Of a stretch of 64,000 bases of DNA, positions 52,550 to 64,000 are shown piece after piece. Position 1 is the stretch's first letter, and every line of letters begins with the position of its first letter. The notes below the pieces were generated by a model. That model had not been told where the DNA came from and did not search any database. It saw nothing but the letters and a program-made list of their open reading frames with translations. This DNA is from Ophiocordyceps camponoti-saundersi (nom. inval.). Taxonomy: Eukaryota; Ascomycota; Sordariomycetes; Hypocreales; Ophiocordycipitaceae. The translations under genes and the position numbers were made by a program. Location: the NCBI GenBank assembly GCA_003339415.1, contig PDHQ01000068.1, positions 95,008 to 159,007 of the forward strand. The letters are read 5' to 3'.

Positions 52550-55500
52550 AATTACCTTATTTACTTTTATATTTACTTTTATCGCGCTTTCTTATTCTAT
52601 TTAAACTAATAGACTTATTAAATATTCTTATCTTTTTTATTTTTATTATAAGTATATTTTACCCCTAACTCTTAACTTATTAGTAGCTTCTTTTTAATCT
52701 AAAATATTCGCGCTATCTTCTCCTAAGCCGCTTTCTCCGCCTTCGTAGCGCGCTTTATCTTTTTAACTATAATATATTTATAAGCGTTAATTTTACTATA
52801 TAAAGCGTATATATCGAAATATTTATAAATCGATATTTTTTATAGCTTAAACTCCTTATTTATAGGGCTATATAAGACTCTCTCTATCCGCTTACGCGTA
52901 TAAGCTAGCGCTACCTTTTACTTAATATATCCTTCGTCCCTTAAAAGAAAATAAAATAATAATAATAATTTCTAATTTATTATTATAAGTTCTCCTTTTC
53001 TTATAAGCTAAAAATTCCCTTTTATATTAAGATAAGATTCTAGCGGTTCTAAGCTTTTACTTAAGGTAGTTATTCTAAAAGCGTAATAGTTAGTAGTTAA
53101 TAACGCCTATCGCTATTATATTAAACCTCGATATTACTTTTTAGCTTTAATAAATACCTTATTTATTCTTATAAGCTTATATTCCTAAATATAAGCGGTT
53201 AATATTACTATAAATAACTCTATTAAATACTAAGCGATCTAAGCTATATTAAGTCTCCCTTACTTAGATAAAGCTAATTTATTTTTCTTAGTTATATAAC
53301 TAGCCTTATAATATATTACGTTAAAAATATACCCTAGCTTCCTTACTATTATTATATAGTTAAACCGATTTCCTAATATACTAATAGGAATAAGTATATA
53401 AGTTACCTTTTTATTTTAATAAAAGTTATACTAAAAAGCTTTAATTTTAAAACGCTAATACTTAATACTAAATATTTTATTTTTAATAACGTAAAATATA
53501 TATTCTTTTAAATAAAATTAAAAATACTTAGTATATTAGTTAAGATTATATTAGATAATTTTCTCCTATTTTAAATAAGATATTTTTTTAAACTTTTTTA
53601 TATATCCCTTCCCTTTTACCCTTACCTTACCTTAGCTATAAGTATAAGTTATCTTCTACTTAAGTATATCTTTACCGTTAAATTTATTATTATTATTATC
53701 TTTATTATAAACTTCTCCCTTATTAGTATTCTCTTTTTCGTTATTAGATAACTTTATTTACTTTTTATATCCGATTTCTAGCTTCTAATTAGCTTTATTA
53801 TTATTAATATTATCCTTTTCTTTTTTAACTTTAATAAACTTTTTTATAACCTCCGCTATATTTTTATTAACTTAGCCCTAATTCCCCCTTACTTAGGCTA
53901 CGCCTCCGATAAGCTTCGCCGCCCCTAGTAACTTTTCTACCTTAGTTACTTACTTAATATAATATTTACTAAACTTTTTTATAATAGCTTTATAAACTCC
54001 TTATATTATAGTTATATTTTTATTAAATAAGTATATTTTACCTTTTTTTTATAATTATACTTATATAGTTTAATATTAAGTTATATATTTCCTATATTAT
54101 TTTTTTAAGCTATATTAATTTTTTTTATAATAGCTACTAAGTAAGTTATTAATAAGTTTTTATTAATACTTTTAGTAAGTTTTAATAACGCTTAGCTTTA
54201 AGTTTTTTATATTAAAATATTTCCTAAATTAAGGATTTAATTTTTATCCTTATATTAGATAAACTTCTTAGTAATTATATTATAAACTTTATATAATATA
54301 TTCTAATTCTTAAAAATCGCTATAACTTACTTTTATATTATTTTTTACTTAATATAGCTATATATTATTATATATATAATAGCGGAGGTATCTTAATTAT
54401 AAGATATTATTACTTTTATAACTATTTTATATAATAAGTTACCTTTCGAAATATAGCCTCCTATTTTTTTATCTTATAACTTATTAAATTTACCCTTACC
54501 GCGATTCTTATATTAGGTTTTAAATAATAATTTCTTAGCTTTTATAAATATTATATTAAGTTAATATTAACTCTTAGATAACTTTAGCTAATCTTACTTA
54601 CTAAGCGCTAAAATAAATTATATTTTCTCTATATAATATTTTATAGCTATAATCTCCGCTTTCTCTTAACCCTTTATAATAGTTATATCTAATATATATT
54701 ATTTTAATATTATATTAATTATTATTAAATAGCTACTATTTTCTTCTAATAAGAAAAGCTAATTTAAAAACCGCTTCTTAGTTTACTTATTAAAGTTAAT
54801 ATAAGAATAATATTTTTTTACCTTTACTTACTATTTTATATTAATTACCGTTATATTTTCCTTATCGGAGTTTTTTATAAATTTAGTACTCTTAACTTTT
54901 ATAACTTATTAGTATATTATTTTAATATTAGTTTTATAATTTTTACCTTTATTACTCTAAATTTTTTTTTAGCTTTATTTTCTTAATAACCTTAATATAC
55001 TTTAACGCTAGGTATTCTACTTATTTTACCTTAATATAAGACTTTTCCTTTTTAGCTATTTTTTTTATAGCTAGCGCCTTTACTTTCTTTTTAGTAGCCT
55101 TACCTTTTTTATTTTTAATATACTATTTCTTAGCCGGGCTATTTTTAGCCTTAAATATAAGCTTTTATATTTTTTTTAGTATTTTACTACTTATCTTTAG
55201 CTTAAGGTAAATAATTATCTCCTTATCTATATTAATTACTTTAGTTATTATAAACTTTAGCTTTTATATTTTTTTTAGTATTTTATTATTTTTATCTTTT
55301 TCGATAATCGTTATTAGCGAACTTTAACTTAGTATTCTTATAATATATTAGTAAATTTCCTATAGATATATATTAAATTACTTATATTTTAAGCTTTTAT
55401 TACTTAATATTTTTATAATTTTTTTCGGTATTACTATATTTATTTTCTTCGGTATTTCTTAAGGTATCTTTATATTAATATATATAATATTATTATTAAG

Positions 55501-55878
55501 TAAGTTATTATTAAAAATATTCTTTTTCTTATCGAAATATATATAGAAATTATTAAAAGTTTTATTATATAATATAATACTAAAAGGATATATTATTACG
55601 TAGTAAAATAAGCTTAAAATAAAAATAAAGATAAGATCTTTCTAAAGATAATAAAATAAAAAAATTATAATAATAATAATATATACTTAAAATTACTTAT
55701 ATTTTACCCTAAACTAATAATAAATAATTACCGATATAATAATTACGCGCGCGCTCCTATAACTAATAATATATTTTCCTTATATATAATTTTTTCTTTT
55801 TTACTTTATTATAATATATTTATAATAACTTATAACTATCTTACTTTAATATTTAATTATTTAAAATAAGGAGATAGT
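52550..55878 (-). other. Extra 3.3-kb segment between integrase and 3' LTR
   Basis: It lies after the chromodomain-like stretch, where the 3' LTR would normally follow within a few hundred bases. On the minus strand it gives long interrupted readings rich in Lys, Glu, Asn and Ala (for example KATKKKVKALAIKK around 55080 and RATKAEKAA around 52740) that I do not recognise. It could be a nested older element or an antisense additional ORF carried by the retrotransposon. I found no terminal repeats or target duplication for it. Confidence 0.4.
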
Positions 55879-56289
55879 TATAATAAAGTTATAAGATAAC
55901 TATATATAAAAAATAATTATAAGGTTATATAAGTATTATAAAGCTATTATAATATAATATTAAAATTAGTTAGAAAATATATAATATATTTCTAATTATA
56001 ATAAAATAATTAAATATAAAAAATAAGTCCTTAAATTACGCTAAGGTTTTAGATAAGACCCTAGGAGTTATAGTTCGTATCGCGAGGAGTTTACTCCTAA
56101 GTTATAATCCCCTTATATATAGTTTATAATAGTTTTTAGTATTATAATTCGGTAAGAATTAGCTTTGCTCTTAATATAACTCCTAAAGTAAACCTTTATA
56201 ATCTATACTTATATACTTATCTTTCTCTCTTCTAACTTAATTATCGCTATCTCTCTTTTTTATTATATCTTATATAGGCTTCCTTTATA
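55879..56289 (+). repeat. 3' LTR of the chromodomain Gypsy element
   Basis: 411-bp partner of 47190-47600, aligning end to end without length difference. Differences are mainly C/T and A/G transitions. A purine-rich tract precedes it. Confidence 0.88.
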
Positions 56290-57600
56290 AAAGGTTATAT
56301 AATAAAAGCCTTATAAATATCTTTTTATAATAATAATTAAAAAAATTTAAAACTAATATAAGCTTAATTTTATAAGTTTATATAATAGCTTTTTAATATA
56401 TAAGAAAGTATATAAAAGTTATTAATCTTATAGCTTTTAAAGTAAAAATATAAAAATTATATAATATTAAAAATTAGAGAATTATATATAAGCTTATATA
56501 ATATTTTATAACTCCCTTTTTATATTATATAATTTTATAAAAGTAAGCTTAAAGGTAAGAAAAAGGCGTTATAATATATATAAAATTATAAGTAATTATA
56601 TAGAAATTTCTTCTTAACTATTATTATTATAATTTTAAATAACTAGCTAAAACTTTTTATAAAGATAATTACTTTAGTTTTTTACCTTTTATATAAGATA
56701 TATTTTAAAAATATAGTAAGTAAAGTTTATAAATAGGTAATATTATATAAATATAAAAACTTTCTAGGTAAATAAAGTATTAATTTTTTTATAATTTAAA
56801 GCTTTAAATAGTTTATTAGGAATAATAATAATACCTTATTATTTAAGTTATATAGCTAAGGCGTACTTATCTTTCTCTTTAATAATAATTTATATAAAGC
56901 TAAATATTTTATATATATTTTTACTCTTAAAGGCTATAATTAAGATTTTAAACTATACTTTTTTTATATAAGTATAATTAGGAAAAGGTATTAGTAAGGC
57001 TTAACTTATATTATATAAAAGCGTATTAGTCTTATTAGGAGCTTAAGGATAATATTTTAGCTATTAAAGCTTAAAATATAGAAAATGTTTTATTATTTAT
57101 TCTTTTTATATTAAACTAAGGCCTCGCTTTAAAAGGTAAAGATAAGATATAATACGAATTTAGGCTATTATAGATATAAAGGGCGCGTAAAATATTCGCT
57201 AAAGCGTTAATTTATTAAACTTATTTTATTGCTTTTTAAATTATATAAGCGTATATAATAATATTAAAAGATAGGGGTAAGTTATATAAAATATTAAAGT
57301 AAGCACTAAAAATAAAAATATATAAATAAGGCTATTTAAGCTAGTTATATTATTTATAGCTTTTATAGCTATTTATAAGATAATAATATTATTAGTCTTT
57401 AAGTTAATCTCTCTCTATAAAATATTATACGCTTAGCAGAGAGGGGTATATATATATTTAACTTTATTAATTACTTAATAAACTTTAATAAGCACTTTTT
57501 TATATTAGGTTCTAAGTAATTTAAAATTCATATAAAACTTTTCTAAAGAAAAGTTTATATTAGCGTTATATAAGGTAATATCCTCTTAGGTCCCTAGCGT

Positions 57601-58286
57601 AACTTAATATATAATATACTAAGGTAAATTGCCGTACTATGTGTAAAACTAGTTTTTTTTATAAAGCTAGACTAGCCGGAATTTTATTCCTTAACAGCTC
57701 CCGCGCGGAAATAACTAATTATCCCTTATATTATAACCTAGTTATTCGGGCGTAGCCCGAATCCTTTATATTTACTTTTAAAGTTAGGTATATAACTTAC
57801 TAGTGTTCGAGCCCGGTTAGGCCTTAGTATATGCTATATATATTTAGTATATATGTGCCACCTAGCAAAGACCTATAGCTAGCATCAGGCAGTCAGTTAA
57901 TAGACCCCCTAGCCCCCTTAATAATAAGATAAATACATCCAAACCCCCTGTCTAAAACAGCCCCTCGCGCGCCTGGGTACCTAGGCGATTGATTGCCCCT
58001 TCTCTACGTCCGTATACGAGCCAGGTATTTACCTTCTTCAAAACAGTGAGTACTGCTCCTCAACGTAATTTTTTTTACAATCACGCTTGTGAGATTCCTC
58101 ATTTAGGTATCTTTCAGCTAGCATGATTATATCTTAATACCTGTCAATCCTTTGAAAAAGTCAGGTGACGATACTTGTAATTGTAACTACGAAGACGAAG
58201 TCTATGACACGTTGGCTTGGTTTATCACTACTTATTATCGTGTATTGTTCCCTTTACCTACTAACCCAACTAGCGTTTTAGGAATT
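57601..58286. other. sen34 upstream region, no gene seen
   Basis: Composition climbs from AT-rich to normal. It contains a decayed piece (57710-57777) resembling the end of the 250-bp Gypsy LTRs (ATTCGGGCGTAGCCCGAATC), a short motif TTCGAGCCCGG at 57806 that recurs near 59196, and C-rich runs at 57903-57966 partly matching, in inverted orientation, the G-rich 3' flank of cch1. The last 250 bases are presumably the sen34 promoter and 5' UTR; no defined element is recognised. Confidence 0.5.
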
Positions 58287-59156
58287 ATGGACACGTCAAG
58301 GGCTGCGAGATCATCGATTGAATTGAAGTATGCTATTCGCATCTGTAAGATTGCTGGAAGATATCTTGTCTTTGATCTGCAGGCCGCAAAGACTCTTCGC
58401 CGAAGTCTCAAAACGAGCGGAACTTTAGTCGGCACCACACCTCAGCAACCCACGCAGAACGTTTTTCTCGGCCTTCCTATCGAAATAACACCAAATGAAG
58501 TCGAAGTTCTGATTCAAAACGAAGTTGCCTACGTCGTTGACATTGCCAACGCTCATCGCAAAACTTTGCAAGAATTTGTCGTCGACCAGGCAACAAGAAC
58601 TGCATATGTGGACTCTTTACGTCGGCTGATGTCGGCAGTGAGGCTGGCCCAGACAGCTATAATTTCCGAGAAATCAACTGATATTGCAACTCGACCAGGC
58701 TTCCGCGCTGATGAGCTGCAGCCACTTCTTGTCGCTGCCACAGGTGGTAATGACTTTTCGGATTTCAAGGCAGCGCAAATCCTTCCCGCGAACGAACTTA
58801 GGCATCTTCATCCTATTTCGGGACTGACATTGACCTCATCAGATGATCTCTTACCGCGGTGCGGAAGATCTACAAGTGTCAGGACAGGACCGCTATTTTG
58901 CGACTTCCTGCATCATAGAGGCTTCTATATGACACCTGGACTTCGATTCGGAGCTCATCTAAGTGTATACCCCGGCGATCCGCTCCGATATCACGCCCAC
59001 TTCATGGCAAAAGAGCACGAATGGAAGTATGAAATACCAGCTTTAGAGATAGTAGGTGGAGGACGACTCGCGACCGCAGTCAAGAAATCTTTCCTTCTTG
59101 GAAGTCAGGAAAACGGAATTTCACACACAATATGCATTGAATGGGCTAGCATATAA
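58287..59156 (+). CDS. sen34: tRNA-splicing endonuclease subunit Sen34
   Basis: One of the two nuclease subunits of the Sen2-Sen34-Sen54-Sen15 complex that excises introns from precursor tRNAs; Sen34 cuts the 3' splice site. The predicted protein has 289 residues (yeast Sen34 has about 275) and no introns. N-terminal family motifs are seen: IAGRYLVFD from residue 22 and NVFLGLPIEI around residue 62. The C-terminal endonuclease fold carries GFYMTPGLRFG, then VYPGDPLRYHAHF. The catalytic triad is Tyr228, His236 and Lys267 (TAVKKSFLL); the spacing (8 and 31 residues) matches human TSEN34 Tyr247/His255/Lys286. It ends in IEWASI. The start is the only in-frame ATG before the conserved N-terminal motif. 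The frame stays open upstream to 58152 but from a TTG, so an upstream exon cannot be excluded. The gene sits alone among RIP-destroyed transposons yet shows no RIP damage. Identification is secure; the exact start is moderate. Confidence 0.92.
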   Translation: MDTSRAARSSIELKYAIRICKIAGRYLVFDLQAAKTLRRSLKTSGTLVGTTPQQPTQNVFLGLPIEITPNEVEVLIQNEVAYVVDIANAHRKTLQEFVVDQATRTAYVDSLRRLMSAVRLAQTAIISEKSTDIATRPGFRADELQPLLVAATGGNDFSDFKAAQILPANELRHLHPISGLTLTSSDDLLPRCGRSTSVRTGPLFCDFLHHRGFYMTPGLRFGAHLSVYPGDPLRYHAHFMAKEHEWKYEIPALEIVGGGRLATAVKKSFLLGSQENGISHTICIEWASI

Positions 59157-59339
59157 CTATTACGGGTCAGGTCCAAGGCCAGACCTACTAAGGGCTCGAG
59201 CCCGGTCAGGTCCGTATATTAGCTGTACTAAATTAGTATAGAGGGGCACTATAGTTAGACTTAATATTAGTATAATATAGCACTAATCCGAGATAGCTTT
59301 ATATATATAACAAGTTATACGCCTATTATGCTAAATTAT
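59157..59339. other. sen34 downstream region
   Basis: Normal composition fades into AT-rich DNA within about 100 bases. It has two copies of GTCAGGTCC (59166, 59205) and the motif CTCGAGCCCGGTCAGG at 59195, a near repeat of the motif upstream of the gene. No coding signal is seen. Confidence 0.4.
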
Positions 59340-60265
59340 ACGTTTTTTATAATAATAATTATTATTCCTTATAATAAAATATTAAGGGTCCGCTTAGCTA
59401 TAATAAACGCTATAAAGTTATAATTATTACTAAATTAAGTTAGAATTATACCTTTTTAGTTTAAAAAGACTTATTTTAATATATTCTATTATAAAATAAG
59501 CCTTACTAAGAAGAATATTACTTATTTAAGTAAAAAAAAGCCTATTTAAGTTAAAAAAGAAAATTATAATAACTTTATAAATAAATAATATGTTTTTATT
59601 TACCTTTAAATTGTTTTCTATATTTAAAGAAACAGAACTTTAAAAAGTATAGTTTTATATAAAACTTAAGATATTCCTTATAAATAGCGCTTTTATTAAC
59701 TTTAATAGCGGCCACGTTACTTAATAATTATATAATATTATCCTTATATAGGAAAGATAAGCTATTAGCTTTTAAGCTATTAATCTAAACGCCGATTTAG
59801 CTTTATAAGACTTTATTAGTTAATATATTTAAAAAGCATATATTACTTTTACTTACTAGCTTAAAGCTTTATATAACTTTATTATACTTACTAAAGTAAT
59901 TAATTTTTCCTTTTAAAATATTATTACTTTTAATAAATAACTTTAATAATAAATTAATAATACCTAATATAAGCTATATTTTATCTCCTTAAATTTATTT
60001 TATATAAAATTACTTATATTAATAAATAAGTTTTTTACTAATAATAAAAACCTTATATTATACCTTAATACTTTTATTATCTTTAATAAGAAGGATTAAT
60101 TATTAAACTTATTTATTATATAAAGTAATATCTTATATTAAATATTTATAAAATATAAAAAAGTTATATATAGCGTTCTTATTAGTAAATTATATAATAT
60201 AATAATTAAGGTTAACTTTAAGCTTTTACTTTTTATTATAATTAAAAGTATTATATAATCCTTAT
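59340..60265 (-). mobile_element. Repeat A fragment, inverted
   Basis: Reverse complement of about 22690-23330 of repeat A, including the block around TAATAGCGGCCACGTTACTT (59704). It begins within 200 bases of the sen34 stop and ends at a truncated Gypsy LTR. Confidence 0.6.
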
Positions 60266-60473
60266 AAATTAACTTAAGAGGTTCCAAGATATATATAGTA
60301 TATGTATTTAAGGTTATAGTTTATATATAGCCCGCGCGCGGCCTACGCGCGGCGCTAAATTAATTATATATCCTTATATATACCTTACGCCTATTATACG
60401 CGCGGACTTAACTAAGCACCCTTACATAACTTAGCTATTCGGGCATAGCTTAAATTCCTTATAATTTAATCCT
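60266..60473 (-). repeat. Truncated LTR of the 9-16 kb Gypsy family
   Basis: It matches the LTRs at 9059 and 15707 from AACTTAAGAGG to the terminal CCTTATA, including the TTAACTAAGCACCC block, but lacks the first 45 or so bases. No internal region follows, so it is a solo or truncated LTR wedged between repeat A and a Gypsy fragment. Confidence 0.75.
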
Positions 60474-62121
60474 TATAGCTTTTGCTTTCTCTAAGTATTT
60501 AAATTAGTAATTAGATTCCTTATAGCCTTTCTTTTTATAATAAGAGTAAGTAAGGAGGTTTTATTTTTTACTAGAAAGATTCTATTTCTTTTTATTTTCT
60601 CCTAAGCGGTTATAACCGCTATATTAATTATAAAATTTAAAGGGGTTATTATAACGCTAATAGCTTAGATTAAAATTAATTTATTACTACTTTATTAAGT
60701 TATTATAACGATATTTATTAAACTTACTTAAATTAAAGTCTTAGATCTATTAAGTTAAGGAAACTATCTTTTAATAGTTAAGGGTATTTAGCTAATATTA
60801 TTTTAAGGTCTTAGTATATAGCTAAAAGAGTAATCCGGAAAAGTAATTTAAAGAAAGTTTTTTAAAAGGATAAATATTAAAATATCTTTCTAAGCTTTTT
60901 AAATAAATATAAAACTTATAAAATATCTAATTATCTTATTACTTAGCGTTTTAAAAAATAATTACTATTATTATTATTTAATTTTTAAGGTTTTTAAAAA
61001 AGTTATATAATTATTCCTTAAATATAAGCTAATTATTTATAAGTTAAGTTTATTTTTTAATAAATAAGCTATATTTATAAGATTTTTAATATATATAAAG
61101 ATTTAAGTATATATTATTTAAAGCTTTAAGAATTTTATTTTTATTTTTATAATATTTTTTAAAAGCTATAAGGAAGGAATCTTTAAAATCCTTAAGCTAA
61201 TTTTAATATTTTTAAGTTATAAGTTATCTTTTTAATTTAATAATATTTAAAAATTTAATATTTTTATCTTAGCTAAAGTTTAATATTAATAAATAACGCT
61301 TATATAAGGAACTTATAGCTAAATTAGTAAGGTTTTTTTAAAGATTAGAATATCTTAAAAATTATTAATTCCTTATTCTTAGAGAAAGTTAATAATAAAG
61401 TTCCGGAATATCTTTTCTTAAAAAGTAAAATTATATTAAGCGGCCTTTAATATTCTAATAAGGGGAGCTATTTCGGCGGGAGCTAGATAATCTAAAAAAA
61501 GAGTAAAGGAGATATTTAAGGAATAGTTCTTTACTTATAAAGGTTAGTTTTAAAAGTAAGTTATATAAGGTATAATAAAGCGTATAGGAATTAATATTAA
61601 GTTAAAAAAAGATAAATTTAAGCTAAAAATAAGTATTTTTTAAAGAAAAATTAAAATTATAAGGGAAGCGTATATAAGATATACTAAGAAAAAGAGATAA
61701 TAGTAATTAAGTTAAAAAAAAGAAAAAAAATATATAAATATAAATTATAAAAATTCGTTTTAAAAGTTATATATAAAATAAAGCTAATTTTTACTAAATT
61801 ATAATATTAGAAACTATTATAAACTATATATAAGGAGATTATAATTTAGGAGTAAACTCTTTATAATATAAATTATAGCTTTTAAGGTTTTATTTAAAAC
61901 CTTAGCGTAATTTAAAGACTTACTTTCTATATCTAATTACTTTATTATAATTATAAATATACTATATATTTTCTAATTAATTTTAATATTAAGTTATAAT
62001 AGCTTAATAATACTTATATAACCTTTTTAATTAGTTTTAATATTAAGTTATAATAGCTTTATAATACTTACGTAACCTTATAATTATCTTTTATATATAG
62101 TTATTTTATAACTTTATTATA
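60474..62121 (-). mobile_element. Truncated inverted copy of the chromodomain Gypsy element
   Basis: Reverse complement of the 5' LTR and gag region of the element at 47190: its LTR is 61658-62121 and the interior matches about 47600-48760. It stops at the truncated LTR at 60473, so pol and the second LTR are missing. RIP stops are throughout. Confidence 0.75.
61658..62121 (-). repeat. LTR with internal tandem duplication
   Basis: 464-bp inverted LTR, 53 bp longer than the 411-bp LTRs at 47190 and 55879. The extra length is a direct duplication of a block containing AATATTAAGTTATAATAGCT (near 61985 and 62038). Confidence 0.75.
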
Positions 62122-63142
62122 GATATATACTTATTTTTTAATAAAAATTTATTAAATTTTTATATAAAATAGTAAAAAAGGGAAAAAAATACCTAATAAC
62201 TAGAATAGCTTATATATCTTTATTTTTTTATCTTACTTATATAGCTACTTACAGTCCCTTAATTAATTCCTATATAAAAATACCTAAAGTCTCTTAGTTA
62301 AAATCTTTTATTAAAATTCTAATAATTAGTAATAATATATATATAAAATCTTTTTATAATGTTTAAAAACTCTATTATTATATAATATTTATCTTACCTT
62401 TTTAAGTTCTTTATTAAAGGAGTTTTTTTAGGAAAATTAATTTTATTACTTTTAGTATAGTTTAGTATAGTAAAAAAGATAGTAGTAAGGAAAAATAAGT
62501 AAAAAATAGAAAATAATTTATAACTAAAAATCTAGAAGGCTTACTAATCTAAAAGCCTTTATTTAGAAAAACAAGTTTCTCTTTATCTTTTAAGATTTGC
62601 TAGGAAATTTTATCTTCTATATTATCTTTTATATTTAAATATTAGTTTTTATAATAATTAGTATAAGGTAGGAAGTTTATAGCTTTGTATCTATTTATTA
62701 TAATTTATTAAGAAGAGAAAGAAAATTTAAATAATTATAAAGTAGAAACATAGTCTTATATAAGGCTAAAAGTAATCTTATAAGTATTTTACTTAGTAAA
62801 ATATTAATCTTTAAAATAAAATAAGTTTTCTTACTTATATTTTTTTAAAAAAATAAGTAAAATATTTAAAATTAAAAAGAAATTAGTAGATAATACTTTA
62901 GGGCTTATTTAAGCTATATAGCTTATATATATATTTTACTATTTTTCATATAATATTATTTTACTTTAAAGTTATTTTTAAAAAATTTATTATTAAAAAT
63001 AATACCTTACTTATAACCTTTTTTAAAAAAGCGGGGAAAATACTTATAATAATAAAAAAAGTACTTATTAGAAGCGTTTAAAGCGTAGAATAATAAAAGA
63101 ATATAAAAAAAATAATTCAGGTTAGTAATTAATTTTATAATA
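62122..63142. other. RIP-type AT-rich DNA, nothing recognised
   Basis: Dense stop codons in all frames; no repeat match to the rest of the window was noticed. Confidence 0.4.
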
Positions 63143-63296
63143 TTTAGTTAGTTACTAACTAACTAAAGACTAAAACTAACTAATTAAAATTAGTTACTAA
63201 AGTAACTTTAGTTAGTAAGTAACTAATTTAGTTACTAAAAATAGTAACTTAAGTTAGTTAGTCTTAACTAACTAAAAAGTTACTAACTAATTTTAA
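63143..63296. repeat. Cluster of TTAGT/ACTAA inverted repeats
   Basis: 154 bp built almost wholly of TTAGTTA and TAACTAA variants in alternating orientation, giving several short perfect hairpins such as TAGTTAGTT/AACTAACTA with a 3-base loop at the left end. Confidence 0.85.

Positions 63297-64000
<704 letters not shown>

Larger units (their letters stand above)
47190..56289 (+). mobile_element. Chromodomain Ty3/Gypsy retrotransposon, RIP-inactivated
   Basis: 411-bp direct LTRs (47190-47600, 55879-56289) enclose a plus-strand pol relic. Reverse transcriptase is read at about 49675-50000 (DY-GFN..IKN-YPL, then YLDNILIYF at 49963), with RNase H after it. Integrase includes an AFYP-TN--IE stretch at 51713. 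A chromodomain-like stretch lies near 52350-52420 (YFLIK-K--LSEYN, where the family has Trp). Dashes mark stops, mostly at expected Trp, Gln or Arg. The flanks AAAAG (47185) and AAAGG (56290) look like a 5-bp target duplication with one G-to-A change. A purine-rich tract (AAAATAAGGAGATAG) abuts the 3' LTR. It is inserted in repeat A, whose empty-site version is at 23360. About 3.3 kb between the chromodomain and the 3' LTR is unexplained. Confidence 0.88.
46520..57600 (+). mobile_element. Repeat A copy split by the chromodomain Gypsy element
   Basis: The parts 46520-47189 and 56290-57600 align with about 22690-23355 and 23360-24660 of the copy at 22271. The break coincides with the LTR ends and an AAAAG/AAAGG duplication. 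Stop-riddled; right end near 57600. Confidence 0.6.

Noticed and set aside
57740..57830. Possible tRNA gene because of GTTCGAGCC near 57806
   Set aside because: The flanking bases do not form a T-arm stem, and no acceptor or anticodon arm could be built.
58152..58286. Upstream extension of Sen34 from a TTG codon at 58152
   Set aside because: TTG is not a usual start in fungal nuclear genes, and the extra 45 residues lack conservation; ATG 58287 directly precedes the family's N-terminal motif.

Overview
The window looks like nuclear DNA of a filamentous ascomycete (Pezizomycotina) with very strong repeat-induced point mutation (RIP). Most of it is extremely AT-rich and almost lacks CA and TG dinucleotides, while CG, CC and CT survive. 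That is the footprint of CpA-to-TpA mutation on both strands. Two normal-composition islands survive, and each holds one intact gene with fungal features (48-80 bp introns with GT..AG borders and CTAAY/CTGAC branch sites). They are cch1 at 37595-44081, the large voltage-gated Ca2+ channel subunit (5 exons, 2081 residues), and sen34 at 58287-59156, a catalytic subunit of the tRNA-splicing endonuclease (289 residues, catalytic Tyr/His/Lys in place). The two are functionally unrelated.

Layout. 1-7.5 kb: anonymous RIP-degraded DNA with one damaged copy of a 1.87-kb retroposon (here called RC1). 7.46-21.9 kb: a nested stack. A head-to-tail RC1 pair is flanked by one 15-bp target duplication; one unit is split by another RC1, which is itself split by a complete LTR Ty3/Gypsy element with a perfect TCTTA duplication; the other unit is split by a fourth RC1. 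22-26.8 kb: a 10-bp minisatellite and an unclassified coding repeat (repeat A). 26.9-28.7 kb: full-length RC1. 28.7-36.3 kb: a second Ty3/Gypsy relic on the minus strand, split by another RC1. 36.3-37.25 kb: transition zone with two 158-bp direct repeats. 37.6-44.1 kb: cch1. 44.28-45.66 kb: a TA-flanked MITE abutting a 757-bp palindrome. 46.5-57.6 kb: repeat A split by a 9.1-kb chromodomain Ty3/Gypsy element with 411-bp LTRs. 57.6-59.2 kb: sen34 island. 59.3-64 kb: inverted fragments of the same repeats, a TTAGT-rich inverted-repeat cluster and a (TAA)n tract running off the end.

I see no CRISPR array, tRNA, rRNA or prokaryote-type operon, and no obviously new multi-gene system. The less ordinary material is structural: the RC1 retroposon with preserved target duplications, the palindrome beside cch1, an unexplained 3.3-kb segment inside the large Gypsy element, and a probably essential gene embedded in a heavily mutated transposon desert. 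Domain calls in RIP-degraded elements were read by eye through many stop codons and are family-level only.
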